Source of the DNA: Halisarca cf. caerulea
Taxonomy: Eukaryota > Porifera > Demospongiae > Chondrillida > Halisarcidae
DNA length: 64,000 nt
Direction of reading: 5' to 3'
Assembly: GCA_963170055.1 (NCBI GenBank)
Contig: CAUJGJ010000087.1
Span: forward strand, 1,674,101 to 1,738,100
The notes under the pieces were generated by a model that worked only from the letters and a program-made list of their open reading frames with translations, had not been told where the DNA came from and ran no database searches. A program made the position numbers and the translations under genes. How positions within the stretch are numbered: the stretch's first letter is position 1; each line of letters starts with the position of its first letter. Of the stretch, positions 1 to 11,643 are shown piece after piece.

Positions 1-376
1 ATAGTGACCTTTGTAGATCCTTGCACGGGGATTCTGTCACTTCCTCGATGCTGGAGCAGGAGCTACTTGAACTAACCTGGACCTCTTCAGCTGGGGATGC
101 GCTGTCCAGAAAGGCAGGCTTTGTCCGCGGCTTCTTTGGCAGTGGCTTCTTCAATTTAGTTCCAGTACGCTTGCGCGCAGCTTGAGGCTTCTGCCACAGA
201 AGAAGATCCTTCACGATCGCTTTGTACTTCCTGCCGCTCAGTTTCACCGTTAGGACAGCGCCTGGAAGAATCTCCCTACGATCTTCCACTACGTGTTTCA
301 CGTGGACAGAATTCACTTTGCCCTTGTCCTTAGAATCCAGCCACTCCACTTGGATTTCGTTCTTTCTCGATGCCAT
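1..376 (-). CDS. N-terminal part of an unrecognised basic protein (cut by window edge)
   Basis: An open frame starts at the ATG at 376 (minus) and stays open to base 1, giving about 125 residues of a longer protein. It begins MASRKNEIQVEWLDSKDKGK; residues about 7-60 contain VEWLD, GAVLTVKLSGRKYKAIVKDL and a following tryptophan, which resembles the small Tudor/SH3-like barrel seen at the start of many invertebrate proteins that end in a BEN domain. After residue 65 comes a lysine/arginine-rich stretch (possible nuclear localisation) and then a serine- and glutamate-rich linker. The codon use and GC content are clearly higher than the surrounding AT-rich DNA, which supports coding. The domain guess is by resemblance only; the C-terminal part needed to decide lies outside the window. 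It may have an intron before the edge that I cannot see. Confidence 0.65.
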   Translation of the reverse strand, partial: MASRKNEIQVEWLDSKDKGKVNSVHVKHVVEDRREILPGAVLTVKLSGRKYKAIVKDLLLWQKPQAARKRTGTKLKKPLPKKPRTKPAFLDSASPAEEVQVSSSSSCSSIEEVTESPCKDLQRSL

Positions 377-689
377 TACGGACTCAAATTTCTCTCCTTC
401 TCTCGATCAAACGGTAACAATACGCAAATACTGACGTGTGGATGGAAAGGTCACACGTTCGTGACGTCGCACTTTTAACGCTCGAAAGTGTTGATATGTG
501 CGGGTGTCCGCAGGTGGCCTGCGGACGACCGAGGGCCTGATGAGGGCAACCCGCGTGTAATTGTGACCTTATTTTTAATCACCACAGTAAGTACTATCTA
601 TTCATTGTGCAAAAGTAACAACACTATACAATGATGCACACCTGTGGTAACTGTGTAGATATATACACAAAACTATACACCTGACTCAC
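377..689. other. Intergenic, possible promoter of the left-edge gene
   Basis: GC-richer up to about 560 (it includes a TGACGTCGC motif near 461-469 resembling a CRE site), then AT-rich. I see no gene. The first part is the natural promoter/5'UTR position for the minus-strand gene starting at 376. Confidence 0.3.
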
Positions 690-765
690 CTGACACACTG
701 TACAATATATAGAGGAATAGGGAAAACAATATACTAACTTTTCGAGGCAACAAAATATTCTCCAT
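690..765 (-). pseudogene. Orphan signal-peptide exon of receptor subfamily 1
   Basis: ATG at 765 (minus) opens 25 codons (MENILLPRKVSILFSLFLYI...) ending in CAG|GTGAG at 690/689, phase 1. The sequence and layout match the signal-peptide exons at 14812-14866 and 22232-22304, and the upstream flank around 957-1015 (cccaaacaactccatat) matches the flanks of those two genes at 15058 and 22488. No Ig exon follows before the unrelated gene starting at 376, so this is a stranded 5' end of a family copy unless it splices to something unseen. Confidence 0.6.
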
Positions 766-956
766 GCTCTATAGTTGGTACTGACACTCTACACAATCTG
801 TAAAAGATTGCTATGATTATGTGCAATTTTAATACTGTAGCATTGAATTAAATACTCTTCACATGTTACAGATTAATATGCTGCATTGTGCATATAAATC
901 AACACATAATCATATGGACTGGTTCTGCATAATAATGTAATAATTTAATGGGCTCT

Positions 957-1030
957 TGAACCCAAACAACTCCATATCAGGTTTCAAGTTATTGTAAACA
1001 TTGAAAAGTAACAGAGCTTGCTATTGATTG
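957..1030 (-). promoter_or_regulatory. Conserved upstream block of receptor subfamily 1
   Basis: The block cccaaacaactccatat...aggtttcaagtnattgtaaacattgaa...taacagagcttgct is shared with about 15058-15125 and, more diverged, 22488-22560. In each case it lies about 200 bases upstream of a signal-peptide ATG on the minus strand, so it is a candidate promoter segment kept with the exon during duplication. Confidence 0.4.
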
Positions 1031-1270
1031 CTAAGTGATTTAATTCTAATGGTATACCAGATACATTTTAATTCTCCCAGGCGAACCTATTATGGATTGA
1101 ATATGGTTTATAGCAATTGCACAGGGTATTTATAACTGACTGTTGCTTGTTCGAATTGGAGGTGGTGATTGTTTACAATGTCATCATTCAGCAGCTGGTT
1201 TCAATGCATCATTCAGTGTCTTTCGGATGGTGTTGGCAATTAACTTCACATATCAAGAGAATGGGAGAGT

Positions 1271-1345
1271 TGCATGTGGGACATGTCCACGCTAATGAGG
1301 TGTGATAAATTCAGTCTTTTTACAGCTTTAGTTCTCCATTTTCAG
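1271..1345 (+). mobile_element. Solo end of MITE family A
   Basis: TGCATGTGGGACATGTCCA followed by CGCTAAT and a gaggtgtgataaattcagtctttttacagctt stretch is the reverse complement of the right end of the element ending at 10930. Only this end was found, so it is a truncated copy. Confidence 0.55.
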
Positions 1346-1906
1346 AAGCTTCAGAGTGTCAAATAAAGGCTTAACATGTATCTAAACTAAACATTACTAC
1401 CATAAAAATTTAGCAATTTAACTGCCATAGTACACTTAGCATGAGAAGTATATTATCATAAGCCCATTCAAATATCAAATTATATATCAAACTGTTAACA
1501 TACAATGATATAACGTCACCTTTCATGTACATCTATATTTAATTTATTCGATACAACGTAGATATGGCACATGCTAACATTGCAGCACTGTTGGACTAAG
1601 TACACATCCTGATTAAAGAATACATGTACAAAATTTAATAAATCAGAAGCCATGCATGCCAATTACATAGGTGTGATAACCCAAACAACTATATGTAGTT
1701 ATAAAATAATCATAATGCTAGACATCACATAGCACTTGTGGTGAGATTACAAAAGATGATATCACATGTATGTTAATGGAGCTGAAGTAATTAGACAAGC
1801 AATGTATGTTGCATATATTATCACATTCACCGACTGTACGTATACATTTGGTGCAAATGGAGTGAATCGATTCAAGAGCATGTATGGTCATTACTTTCAT
1901 AATATG
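1346..1906. other. AT-rich sequence without recognised gene
   Basis: No coherent exon, RNA gene or clear repeat. The short open frames on both strands overlap and lack coding character. Confidence 0.4.
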
Positions 1907-3022
1907 CAGGGCTCTATCCGGTGGGGCGGGGGGGAGCTTCCACAAACCAAAAATTTCGGCTATAGTACAAAATACTATAGAGAAGGCCTTGAGTATCAAA
2001 AACAACCTTGAATGGTATCAATAGGTTGTTGCCTATTTGTCTGGACAAATTACGCATGTCAATTTGTTGGCAAAATAATTGCAACGTTTTGCCCTCTTGG
2101 GCTTCTTCAGGCAATGCTAACAAAACTTAGTAACAAAACTTGATAGGTGTCTAGTGATAACCAATCAAAGTCCTAGTGTGATGGTCAACCTCTTGCGCAA
2201 TGACAAAAATGGGCATCAAAAAATGGTTGTTACTAGAAGAACAGGCAAGAAGCACTACAGTGCCTTTGCACTTTTTTCCAAAGACTTTCATAAGAATTAT
2301 TGCATACTCAACTGTCACAATGTAAAACTAAACATTACTACCATAAAAATTAACCAATTTAACTGCCATACTGTACACTAAATATAAAATAGCAGATATG
2401 TTTTCATATAATTTTAAAAATACTCCAACATCTTCTTGGAAATCTGGTTTAATTGAATAAACTTACATAATACGTTTCGATTAAACGGATGTTTTGTGTC
2501 CTTTTGTGAAAGTAAATGTATCTATTTCCTTAACGTATGTTGAAAAATCAAAGAATTCACAATATTTCGCCGCTTCGAAATTGCACAATTTTCTAAGCAT
2601 TTGTGGAATGAGATGGGCACTAACAATGAGCATCCAGAGAAAGCTCTTCTTCTGCTCTTTCTAATAAATGTAATAGAAAGTCTATATGATGAAGTATTGG
2701 CAAGTTACAGTGAAATAAACAAATGCCTGTATTTGTGGCATTTGGCAATTCAAAGCAACTTCCAAGAAACATTCGGTGGATTGGCATTCAGTTGTACTTG
2801 TTATATCGATTCTACATAGAATTAGCTGCAGATCCGAATGATACCAATTAAACATGATGATTTGTGAGCTACGAGTTGAGCTGCAAAATTTTTTTTTCAA
2901 TTTAGGGTCTAATTATACCCAAAAAAGGGTAGGAGGGTTAAAGTTTTGTAAGCATTGCCTGAAGAAGCCCAAGAGGGCGAAATGTTGCAATTATTTTACC
3001 AACAAATTGACGTGCATAACAT

Positions 3023-3531
3023 AGGCGGATCAAGAAACAAAATTAGGGTGGTGCCACTTGGAATTTTATCTATACTTCCATACATGCAGTATAAACCAGT
3101 ATCATGCTGGAATCATTTAAAATAGCAACCACTTATTAACTTCTCAAGCTGGCTAAAGCTCTTTAGCACATTTGGGTGGAGAACACATTGTTTACACAGC
3201 ATTATACTATATTGGCATGAGTGAAAGGATTTAAAAAAATTATAGCCTAGTTGCCTAATCACACATTTTAGCTGTGTTAAGATGCAATATGACGTCATAT
3301 AAAATGGCGGCTGTCGGGACAGCCGCCATTTGCTATTTACTCTGATAGGGGTAGCATAAGCTAATTTAATTGCATATATACCACCTAAAATCTTCTACCC
3401 TAACTGGGATTCTAAGACTCAGAATATGAAAAAATTGTAACCTGCTACTTTTCCCCACTCTGCACAAATTTGGGTTTCTAGCTTTAGGGTGGTGCCTGGG
3501 CATCACAGGCACCACCCCTGGATCCGCCCAT
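3023..3531. mobile_element. Third-level element with TIR GGCGGATC...GATCCGCC
   Basis: Ends ataggcggatc (from 3022) and gatccgccc (to about 3528) are inverted repeats, and the interior has GGTGGTGCC near 3048 and GGCACCACCC near 3508 as subterminal inverted repeats. It interrupts the right arm of the 2019-3594 element. No coding capacity. Confidence 0.5.
3302..3331. repeat. Perfect 14-bp hairpin
   Basis: AAATGGCGGCTGTC (3302-3315), two-base loop, then its exact reverse complement (3318-3331). No T-run follows; most likely a relic of a small inverted-repeat element. Confidence 0.7.
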
Positions 3532-3950
3532 GCATAATTTGTCCAGATAAATAAACGACAACCTATTAATGCTCATCATGTCAGCTAACTTCTATCAACC
3601 TTGAATGGTCTGACCATGCCCAAGATAAGAGCTTACAATATCCGATAAACACAAATTTTCCCTGGGGAAGCATACCCCTAGAGACCCCTAGGGTTATTGA
3701 ATACATTTTTGCACTGCAAGTGTTTTATAGACATTTAGGATACTATACATAATAATACTCACCTATCTATCCCCGTCCAATACTATAGCTTAACGTTCGT
3801 TATTGTCCCCATGATTAATATACTGAAGGAAACCCTGCTACGTAGATACAATACATACATCAAAACATGATCATTTCTCGCATGGAAGGCTTGCACTGTA
3901 ATACTGAAGACTCCCCCTCCATGTAAGCTATCATCCTGGATAGAACCCTG

Positions 3951-4648
3951 ATGTGGTCCCCCTTTTGAGAGACCACCCTTATGAAACACCAGCTCATTGT
4001 TAGATCATCTTTGGCGATCACTGATGTAGTTTGTGTCATATTAAGACAATTAATGCACCTCAATTTTGAGAGACCACCTTTCACAGGTCCCTAAGGATGG
4101 TCTCTCAAATAAAGGGGATCACTAGATCATATTATTGACAAAACTTTTAATATTCTTGAAGATATAATCTCAGGTTGTGATTGATGTGTGGGGTGTTATC
4201 CTGTTTCTCAGTTTTGTTCAATGTACTCTGAAGAAGGTGCAGCATGCAGCTGATATGTCAGTAATGATTCAGAAATGATTCAATTTTCAGATTTGGGTTG
4301 GAGGCGAATGAATTATAATCAAAATTTTTAATGTTGGCAATCCTGCCATGAGACTAACTGATGAGTTATAAGAATGTACAAGTTCAACTGTGTATAATCA
4401 GTGCATGATTCTGCTGCACATAGTAGTGGCACCCAAACTTTCACATGTGGTGTATACTTATATATGTAGCATTATTCAACTATATTCTTCGGAACTTGCA
4501 TGGGTTGAAGCTGGAGGGACATGGGGTAGCTTGAAGGCAATTTAACCTGAAATAATATGATCTATATTGTGTTTGTAGGGATAATATACAGGATTTGGTA
4601 TACTAATGTTAAAATATGACTCAGAAAATTAGCCACTCAAAATTATGT
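3951..4648. other. Interspersed-repeat fragments, no gene
   Basis: 3955-4135 holds degenerate gagaccacc / ggtggtctct motifs related to the dispersed repeat that also appears at 25340, 37790, 40470 and 55225. Nothing coding was seen up to the (CA)n tract. Confidence 0.4.
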
Positions 4649-4661
4649 ACACACACACACA

Positions 4662-4727
<66 letters not shown>

Positions 4728-4743
4728 TACACACACACACACA

Positions 4744-4797
<54 letters not shown>

Positions 4798-4814
4798 CAC
4801 GTACACATGCACAC
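4649..4814. repeat. (CA)n microsatellite
   Basis: About 165 bp of CA dinucleotides with a few CATA interruptions. Confidence 0.95.
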
Positions 4815-5274
4815 CGGGCATGTATAACCGCCCGTGGCTCACTTGGATTGTGGGTGTAGCTTATTTCCAGCATCCCAATTTAGTGGGCAGAAAAACAGGC
4901 TTTTGCCTATAACTTTAGTTGTGTTGGTTATAACTTGGTCCCCAAGTAATTTTCGTATTGCTTGCTACTTTGTCCTTCTTTTGATGTTAATTTCATGAAA
5001 ATTCTCTATGATTTTACCCCGTGGCAAAGGCAAAGTTCGTAAAAAAACAGCATATTTACAGTACGTGTTGTTTTTCTTCCTTTCAGAAAGAGTTACCGTT
5101 ATATTTATAACTTTATAGAAGCTAACATATGTGTTTAGTTTGATATGCAGATTTAGCTCCCATCTACTTGTATTTGGAAGAAAATGTCGAGTATATGTGC
5201 AACTTCTCAGCGACAGCCATTTTGCCGCTTTTTTCATGGGCGGTTATGAATATCCTGTGCACACGCATACCCAC

Positions 5275-5331
5275 ATGCACGCATGCACGCACGCACGCAC
5301 ACACACACACACCACACGCACAAAGACACAT

Positions 5332-5378
<47 letters not shown>

Positions 5379-5426
5379 TACACATACACACACACACACA
5401 CATGTACATGCACATACACACATACG

Positions 5427-5490
<64 letters not shown>
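5275..5490. repeat. (CA)n microsatellite
   Basis: CA/GCAC-rich tract of about 215 bp with CATA and CATGTA interruptions. Confidence 0.95.
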
Positions 5491-5493
<3 letters not shown>

Positions 5494-5564
5494 CATTCCT
5501 TAGTTTGCATAGCGAGGAATTTGTTATTATTTGGCACCGATAAAACATTAGTCGTACATTTATA

Positions 5565-6178
5565 TAGTGGTTTAGGCTGTTACTCGGACGTATACGAGTG
5601 CTGAGCCAAGGTGCAGTGACATTTTCTGTCGTCATCGCAGAATTATCACATGCTGTCATGGAACTCCACGGAATCGTCTTCAGAAATTTAGTTTTCTGCC
5701 GGGCGATAGATGAGGGAATAAGCTAGTGATGGTTTGTTAGAGCCAGCTGTGAGTTGTTTGCGCTATACAACTTTTTCATGTCGGGTATTTGAAATTTTTG
5801 CTCCAGTCCCGAATAATAGGCGCTTGAATGTTGCCATTCTAGGGCTGTTATCACTGATTTCGGCTTTCAAGAGGATTGGCAAAACACCCAACATGGAAAA
5901 GTTAGCAAAATACTTTGCTAGACCGATTTATGAAGAAAAATGACTTATAGAAAGCGTTCCACCAGTTATCACCCTGAGCATTTCGTTCTTGAATAGGGGT
6001 TGGGAAAACCGTTCGAGCTGCTTCAGTAATCATATGAGACGCTCAGAACGGTAACATTTGAGAAGTTGACATGTCTGCCTACTAGTACAGCCTTATCTTG
6101 ATACTCTAAACCTTTTATAAGTCGAGAACAGAAGTAAAAAAGACCGAAATTTCCACACCTCCAAATTAGTGCAGATAT
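5565..6178. mobile_element. Diverged copy of MITE family A without its ends
   Basis: Aligns by eye with the two halves of the element at 7772-8023 plus 10446-10930: shared landmarks are tttctgtcgtca, aatttagttttc, aagctag, catggaaaagttagcaaa, gcgttccaccag and ttcacacctccaaattag. It serves as an empty-site reference showing that 8024-10445 is an insertion. Both ends are replaced by (CA)n tracts. Confidence 0.7.
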
Positions 6179-6179
6179 G

Positions 6180-6256
<77 letters not shown>
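6179..6256. repeat. (CA)n microsatellite
   Basis: Pure CA tract of about 78 bp. Confidence 0.95.
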
Positions 6257-6257
<1 letters not shown>

Positions 6258-6880
6258 CAATTGGGACTATATATTTAATTTCGTGTTAATATGATTGCAT
6301 TTCACAATATCTGTAAATTAATCAATAAACACACATGTGTGTCACAATCACAAACACACACACACACAAGCAGGCACACATGCAAGCCTACATGCATGCA
6401 CATTTATACACATAAGTTCTTGTCTGCATGTCAAAAGCTTTAATTGTGATGTTCGCTTTGAGAATACTATTAGAAGTACTTGATAAATTGCTACAGAAAA
6501 GAAACCAGCCTATATGCACTTTGAGGACATCATCAGATTTTCAGAATTACATATCAATTTGATGGACACATTATATTCAGTTCTTCACTCCCTTTCTTGT
6601 ACCAGCTATTGTGGTATACTCGACACACCCTTCACTGCTGATGATATCATTCCTTCCACTTCCCGCGGAGAAGTCCAAAGTAGCATAGGTGAGCTGTTAG
6701 TGGGAATTAAATGTAATAACTGTTCATGATAATCTACGTCTTATTATGCATAACCTAAGTGAAATCGGACCACCTCTAAATTTAACATAATAATTTATGA
6801 TAAGGATGTTTTAACCAACTTGTAACTCATGTAACTAATACTATGCATAGATGAAAGAGTAATACCTGCAATACTATATA
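6257..6880. other. No gene recognised
   Basis: AT-rich with a minor CA-rich stretch at 6350-6410. The 71-codon frame at 6514-6729 lacks splice or domain support. Confidence 0.35.
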
Positions 6881-7046
6881 CAGTGGAAACTGGTTAATAC
6901 AAAGTCGCTTAACAAGAAATATATGCTACAATTTCTGTGAAGCAACTGTATATACAAAGTACTATCATCATCCTTTTAACACAAATAGCTTTTAACAAGA
7001 ACTAAATTTTGTGCACCCTGGGTTTCTCTTTAACCAGTTCCCACTG
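6881..7046. mobile_element. Short MITE, TIR CAGTGGAAACTGGTTAA
   Basis: CAGTGGAAACTGGTTAA at 6881 pairs with TTAACCAGTTCCCACTG ending at 7046; total 166 bp, no coding capacity. The termini recall the widespread metazoan repeats starting CAGTGGAA. Confidence 0.7.
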
Positions 7047-7771
7047 CATCGTTTTTTAAAGTAGGTGTAGGGCATTTTTTCAGCTCACTCCATCTCTTGT
7101 CTCCTCTGTGTGCTTGTCCCCCAAATCCCGAGCATTGGGTACATTTACATATTGTGATGACTCCAGTGGCCTTTAAGAATTGAGAGAAATGAATAACAAC
7201 ACACCTATAATTATGGTGATACCTACATTATAATAATAATATCATAACATACTTGTCAGATGCTACAACTGATCTACCTGCATGATTAGGGGGAAAAAAG
7301 AAAAGGGAATCTATGTGCACAGAATAACTACAAACAATGCAAATGCAGCGCAACTAGCTCCTTAGCAAAATCTGACACTCATTGGGGCACAGAAGGTGTT
7401 GAATTATGTTTGCAGGTGTTGGATTACAGAGAAAGCAAACTTTAATAATTGGTATAGTGATCAACTGTACCTCGCTTGATAGTCAGATTAGAGAGAATGT
7501 TGGATTACAAAGGATCCCCAGTACCCTAATTATGCATTCACCAATGAGCTTAAGTTAATAAAAGGGATCCAATGGTGCTTCCACCACCCTAGCCATTACT
7601 TGCATTACTTTAACAGCAGTTAAGAATCGATCCCTAGCTTATCTGAAACTCATTGCGACTTAAAAATGTATCAGTTTAGGTGATAATTTGTCAGATTATA
7701 TATTATAGTGAATCTTGAATTCGAAATTTTGTGTACAATATAATAGTATCCACATTATACATCATGTGATA
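7047..7771. other. No gene recognised
   Basis: AT-rich, no convincing exon or repeat. Confidence 0.35.
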
Positions 7772-8023
7772 TCGCATGTGGGACATGTCCAGATTTGTTA
7801 TGATAGTGCTCCTCAGTTTGCATAGGGGTGAAACATTATCTTTCGGCGCTTATAAGTTATTACTCACGGTTTTATCTCGTGATTCGGGTGGATATTCAGG
7901 CGTATACGAAACCAAATGAGCGATAAATGACGATTTCTGTCGTCACCGTTGCTCTTTCACATGCTGGCATGTGACCTAACTGGATGTTCTTCGAAATTTT
8001 AGTTTTCGACTGGACGCTACGTG

Positions 8024-10445
8024 CGCAGGTATGTTATGGCAGATTTTATGGCAAAGTCAAAATGGCCGCCGCTAAGATGACCGTAATTGCACCCCTATTT
8101 TCTTCGTAGATACTTAACAAAAAGTGTACAAAATGTCATATATAATATTTCTAACATTCCTACTTTCTAGCAATACCTCTTTTGTTTCTAAATTCAATTC
8201 GGTAGTTGTACAATGAAACGTTTGCCACAACCGCATGTGGGACATGTCCAAAGTCCCACTATTGTGTTAATAGGCTGGAATTTGGGCGTGTGTAAGGCTT
8301 CGATCATGTGATGTGCGCGTGACATTTCTTGACGAGCGGTCGCATAGTTTTAGTAAAGAAGCAAGGGCGATTGCGCTGCTCGATATTTGTTCTACTTTTA
8401 CAACATATGAAAGCCTTTATTTGTCAAAAGTTCATGTTACGTACATATTGTTGTGTAAGGGAGCTTGGAAGATCATACCCACGATCGATAGTAGGTATTG
8501 TGAACTGCATAACTTACATAATTCACGGCGAAATCGCCCTGCTATTTTGCAGTTGATGATAGGCTTAAAGCGCGTTTTGAAGGCTCAAACATAGATCGAT
8601 TGTTCTTTTTTAAGGTACTCAAGTTAGTAAAACCGACTTTTCTACTAGATCAAATTTAAGATCAAACAAAGATTACGCACCTCAGTTGTTCTTCGATGTC
8701 GTAGATCGGGCGCTGAATATCCAGCCCGCTTCTCTTAAACCGCCGATATTATACTTCGTAAAATCGTCTGTCTTCTTTGCCTAACGTTCTTCCTCCACCG
8801 AGTTTCTCTCGCTTACGCCGCATCGATCATTGCAGAGATCAAACACTTCAAACACTTCGGTAAGGGCAATATGCAATTACGTCACAGCTCATGTCACATG
8901 ACTATCATGTGATAATCGGCCCTTAGCTAACCGAATCCTTCTTGCAAAATGCCATGTCGTCAAGTAAATCAGCGGATCAACGTAGGAAGCTTCTGAGTGT
9001 TTTATTGTAATCTATATCGAACGCTTCAACTTTTCACCGATGGGGATTTTGATGCCGCGAGTTTTCAAAGAGTTATTGTAGGTTATTTTAGTGAATTTTT
9101 AGTATTTGTTGATTATCTTGAAAACTATGTCAGTAAACAAAATCCCCATCGGTAGAATATTGGGTAGCCTTATTAGGGACAGTTTAGTCCATATTCTGTG
9201 TCTCTAGGCCTAAGTTTCGATTTACTTGAAAGGAATAACTGCTAAATACAGCTGCTCGGAAAAGCGGCGAGTATTCGAACGATTGACGGAAAATTTGGTT
9301 GAAAAATAGTTAAATGTTTAGCTTAAATGTGTTCACGCAGTCTAAATGTCATTGTTTGCCATTTCTGATACGCATAAGAGAGAAAAAGTGGATTTGTTAG
9401 CAACAAAATCGCCGACTTTCGGAAGCCATTCAAGTGCGAATGGACATGTCCCACATGCGACGTCCGAAAACAGTTTCAGTGGAAAAGGCGGAGATCTAGA
9501 TGGTGGCTTATAAACCTTAAAGTGGGTTCAAAATAATCTTAAGATCAATATCTAAATTTTCACCGCGTATAAATTTGGAATTCTCTTCCTTGGCTGTTAT
9601 GTGCAGCATTTTGTGGTTTTCCAGCCAGGCCAAGACAAGAAATAGTGGGACATATAACTTGAATGGAACAAGCAATCAAAATTATACACGGTGAAAATTT
9701 AGCTTTACCTCTTAGAAATCACCCGTCAAATTCCTGCAGTTATGGACCGCCATCTAGATCTCCGCCTTTTACGAAGAAATTTGCCCCATGAAGAAGGCTC
9801 CTCTCAAGGCCAAAGTCACATGATGTCACGAGACGGAAGTTAACGGAAGTTACAATACAATTAACGTAAGGCCAATATTATCTTCGGTTTTTGAGGCAAA
9901 TACTCTAGATCTAGTCAAGTTTTACTCATCACGCTCCTTTTTGGGAATATTCTCCTTCTTCGTCTTTGGAAGAATGCTTGTGGCCTCGGCTTTTGCAGCC
10001 GAACAACAGACACCGAAAAAGGCAAGCAAAGGTTTTGCCTACTATCCACGATCTTCTTTCACTATTCTATCAAACCTTCAGCATACGTTCTTATGTAGCT
10101 CCGTGGTTCTAAACGAAGGAGTTGAATGATTGTAAACTTTCTCTCAACATCGGATTTACCCTTCCAAGAGCTACACTTTGTACGTAAACCGGCGTTCATT
10201 TCTTAGTAAACCTTCCAAAGGAAGCTTTAATAACCAAAAACTAACACTCAGAAGTTCGACAACGAAACGTGCTTTGCAAAGTTGGGTTGGGTCGAGTGTT
10301 TTTACTTGCTTGCCGCGGAGCTTCAAAAGCTGATTCACGTTACTGGCACATGACCAGCCCACGCAACTCAGTGTAAATGAAATTCATACCCTGAAACCCG
10401 CAAAGCGCCCATGTTTTGGCTAGATTCTGCCATAACATACCTGCG
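8024..10445. mobile_element. MITE family B inserted into family A
   Basis: Left end CGCAGGTATGTTATGG (8024) and right end CCATAACATACCTGCG (to 10445) are perfect inverted repeats. Its interior has a large hairpin: AAAAGGCGGAGATCTAGATGGTGG (9483-9506) pairs with 9747-9770, a feature also present in the 21.1 kb copy (GGCGGTGGTTAGGATCTCGG / CCGAGATCTCTACCACCGCC). It is itself interrupted at 8231-9460. Confidence 0.75.
8231..9460. mobile_element. MITE family C (about 1.2 kb) inserted into family B
   Basis: Ends CCGCATGTGGGACATGTCCA (8231-8250) and TGGACATGTCCCACATGCGA (9441-9460) are inverted repeats almost identical to family A ends, but the interior differs. Near the right side an internal hairpin CCGATGGGGATTTTG (about 9039) / CAAAATCCCCATCGG (about 9138) matches in position the hairpin of the 17899-19070 copy. 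No open frame recognised as transposase. Confidence 0.7.
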
Positions 10446-10930
10446 TGAGGAAACAAGCTAGAGACGGTTTCTTGGGGCCAGCATTGAGCTATTCGTAGTT
10501 TGCAACTTTTCCACGTGGGTGCAAGAGAAACGTTGTTCCTGTCCCGAGTTATAGGAGCTAGAATTTCGCCCTTTGATGGCCAATTTTGATGATCTCAGCT
10601 TTGGAGAGGAATGGCGTTGGCACCCGCATGGAAAAGTTAGTAAATGTTTTGCTATAGCGATTTATGTGAATAAATAGTCTCAATTGGAAGCGTTCCACCA
10701 GGTAGCGCCCGAAGAGTTTCGCTTTTTAGTAGGGGTTAGGAAAGCCTTACATACTTCTTCGCATTCAAAGTAAGCCTTTTAAAAGGCTAATCCTCGAAAC
10801 ATTTACATGTCTACCTATGTATTAAGCCATCGTTTGACGCTCTGAAGCTTCTACAAGTCGAGAAATGAAGCTATAAAAACGACCGAAATTTTCACACCTC
10901 CGAATTAGCGTGGACATGTCCCTCATGCGA

Positions 10931-11643
10931 TGGCCAGATTGGAGAGAATAAGAGAGCTAGCTATGGATAGGTACATGTTGGATTACAGTGGTTTCCCTGC
11001 AATTGCTTCAATATGTACATAAGTTTTATGAAGTGCAAATGGTGGAGGAAGGGTAGGGGGGTTAGAAGAGGGCACCTGTATGTAAATTACATGAAATTCA
11101 ATCAATTCTTTTTTGTACTTAGTCTAGTAAATTCGATATTACATGTAAGAACAGAACTGGCTAGTGAAATTTTAAGACATGCATATCCACAAATAATAAT
11201 ACGTACCACACCACAATGTATGTAGTACCACAAGCATACAATTACTGCAGTGTGTACATACACAGGACTAGGTACTTGGTGGTAAACTCTCCACTTTTCT
11301 TAGAATATTCATACATAGGGCATTAATTTACAACAAGTAATCTCCAAATCATTACTTGATAAGAATTAATTGCACTAAGTCTTCAAGTTATTAGATTTAA
11401 AGGTATTCTTGGCAAATAATTTATCCCAACAAGTACTTGAAATAGTACAACTGAAGGAAATTCACAATGAAATTGGAGGACGGCACATTTTGTTACTTTG
11501 ATCCCATAATAGATAGTGCATGTTTGTGTAATTTTCCAAAATTGACACTCAAATGTTTGAATAAAAGACCCCTGCCAGCACGATGTCTATATACCACCTG
11601 AAATGTCTTATGACATATATATTTACATGCAATGCATGGGTGT
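10931..11643. other. No gene recognised
   Basis: AT-rich; a purine-rich ggtggaggaagggtaggggggttagaagaggg stretch at 11040-11071 is the only notable feature. Confidence 0.35.

Larger units (their letters stand above)
2019..3594. mobile_element. Inserted element with long inverted arms
   Basis: The left arm 2019-2125 (from atcaataggttgttgcc through gccctcttgggcttcttcaggcaatgct) is repeated in reverse at about 2945-3020 and 3532-3575. It sits between two copies of caaccttgaatggt (about 2005-2018 and 3596-3609), which could be a 14-bp target duplication; such a length would suit a retrotransposition-type insertion better than a cut-and-paste MITE. No coding frame recognised. The right arm is itself split by a further element. 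Confidence 0.5.
1907..3950. mobile_element. DNA transposon with TIR CAGGGTTCTATCC, split by nested insertions
   Basis: Left end CAGGGCTCTATCCGG at 1907 and right end CCTGGATAGAACCCTG ending at 3950 are inverted copies of each other and of the ends of the element at 12586-13349. The flanks give an imperfect direct repeat (atatg / atgtg). Internal homology to the 12.6 kb copy (paired grading from 'ccttgaatggt' to 'aaattttccctgggg...catgcc') is interrupted between about 2019 and 3594 by another element. No transposase frame remains. Confidence 0.65.
7772..10930. mobile_element. MITE family A, outer element of a three-level nest
   Basis: Left end TCGCATGTGGGACATGTCC (7772-7790) and right end GGACATGTCCCTCATGCGA (to 10930) are inverted repeats. 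Only 7772-8023 and 10446-10930 (about 740 bp) belong to this element; the rest is an insertion, as shown by the continuous homologue at 5565-6178. No transposase frame. Confidence 0.75.

Noticed and set aside
3302..3331. Hairpin as a transcription terminator or microRNA precursor
   Set aside because: Two-base loop and 14-bp stem are too short for a miRNA precursor; intrinsic terminators do not apply in an animal genome.
4616..5659. Poly-His/Thr and poly-Cys/Val frames in CA tracts, here and at 14.7, 29.6, 42.6, 46.0 and 46.9 kb
   Set aside because: Simple translation of (CA)n / (GT)n microsatellites.
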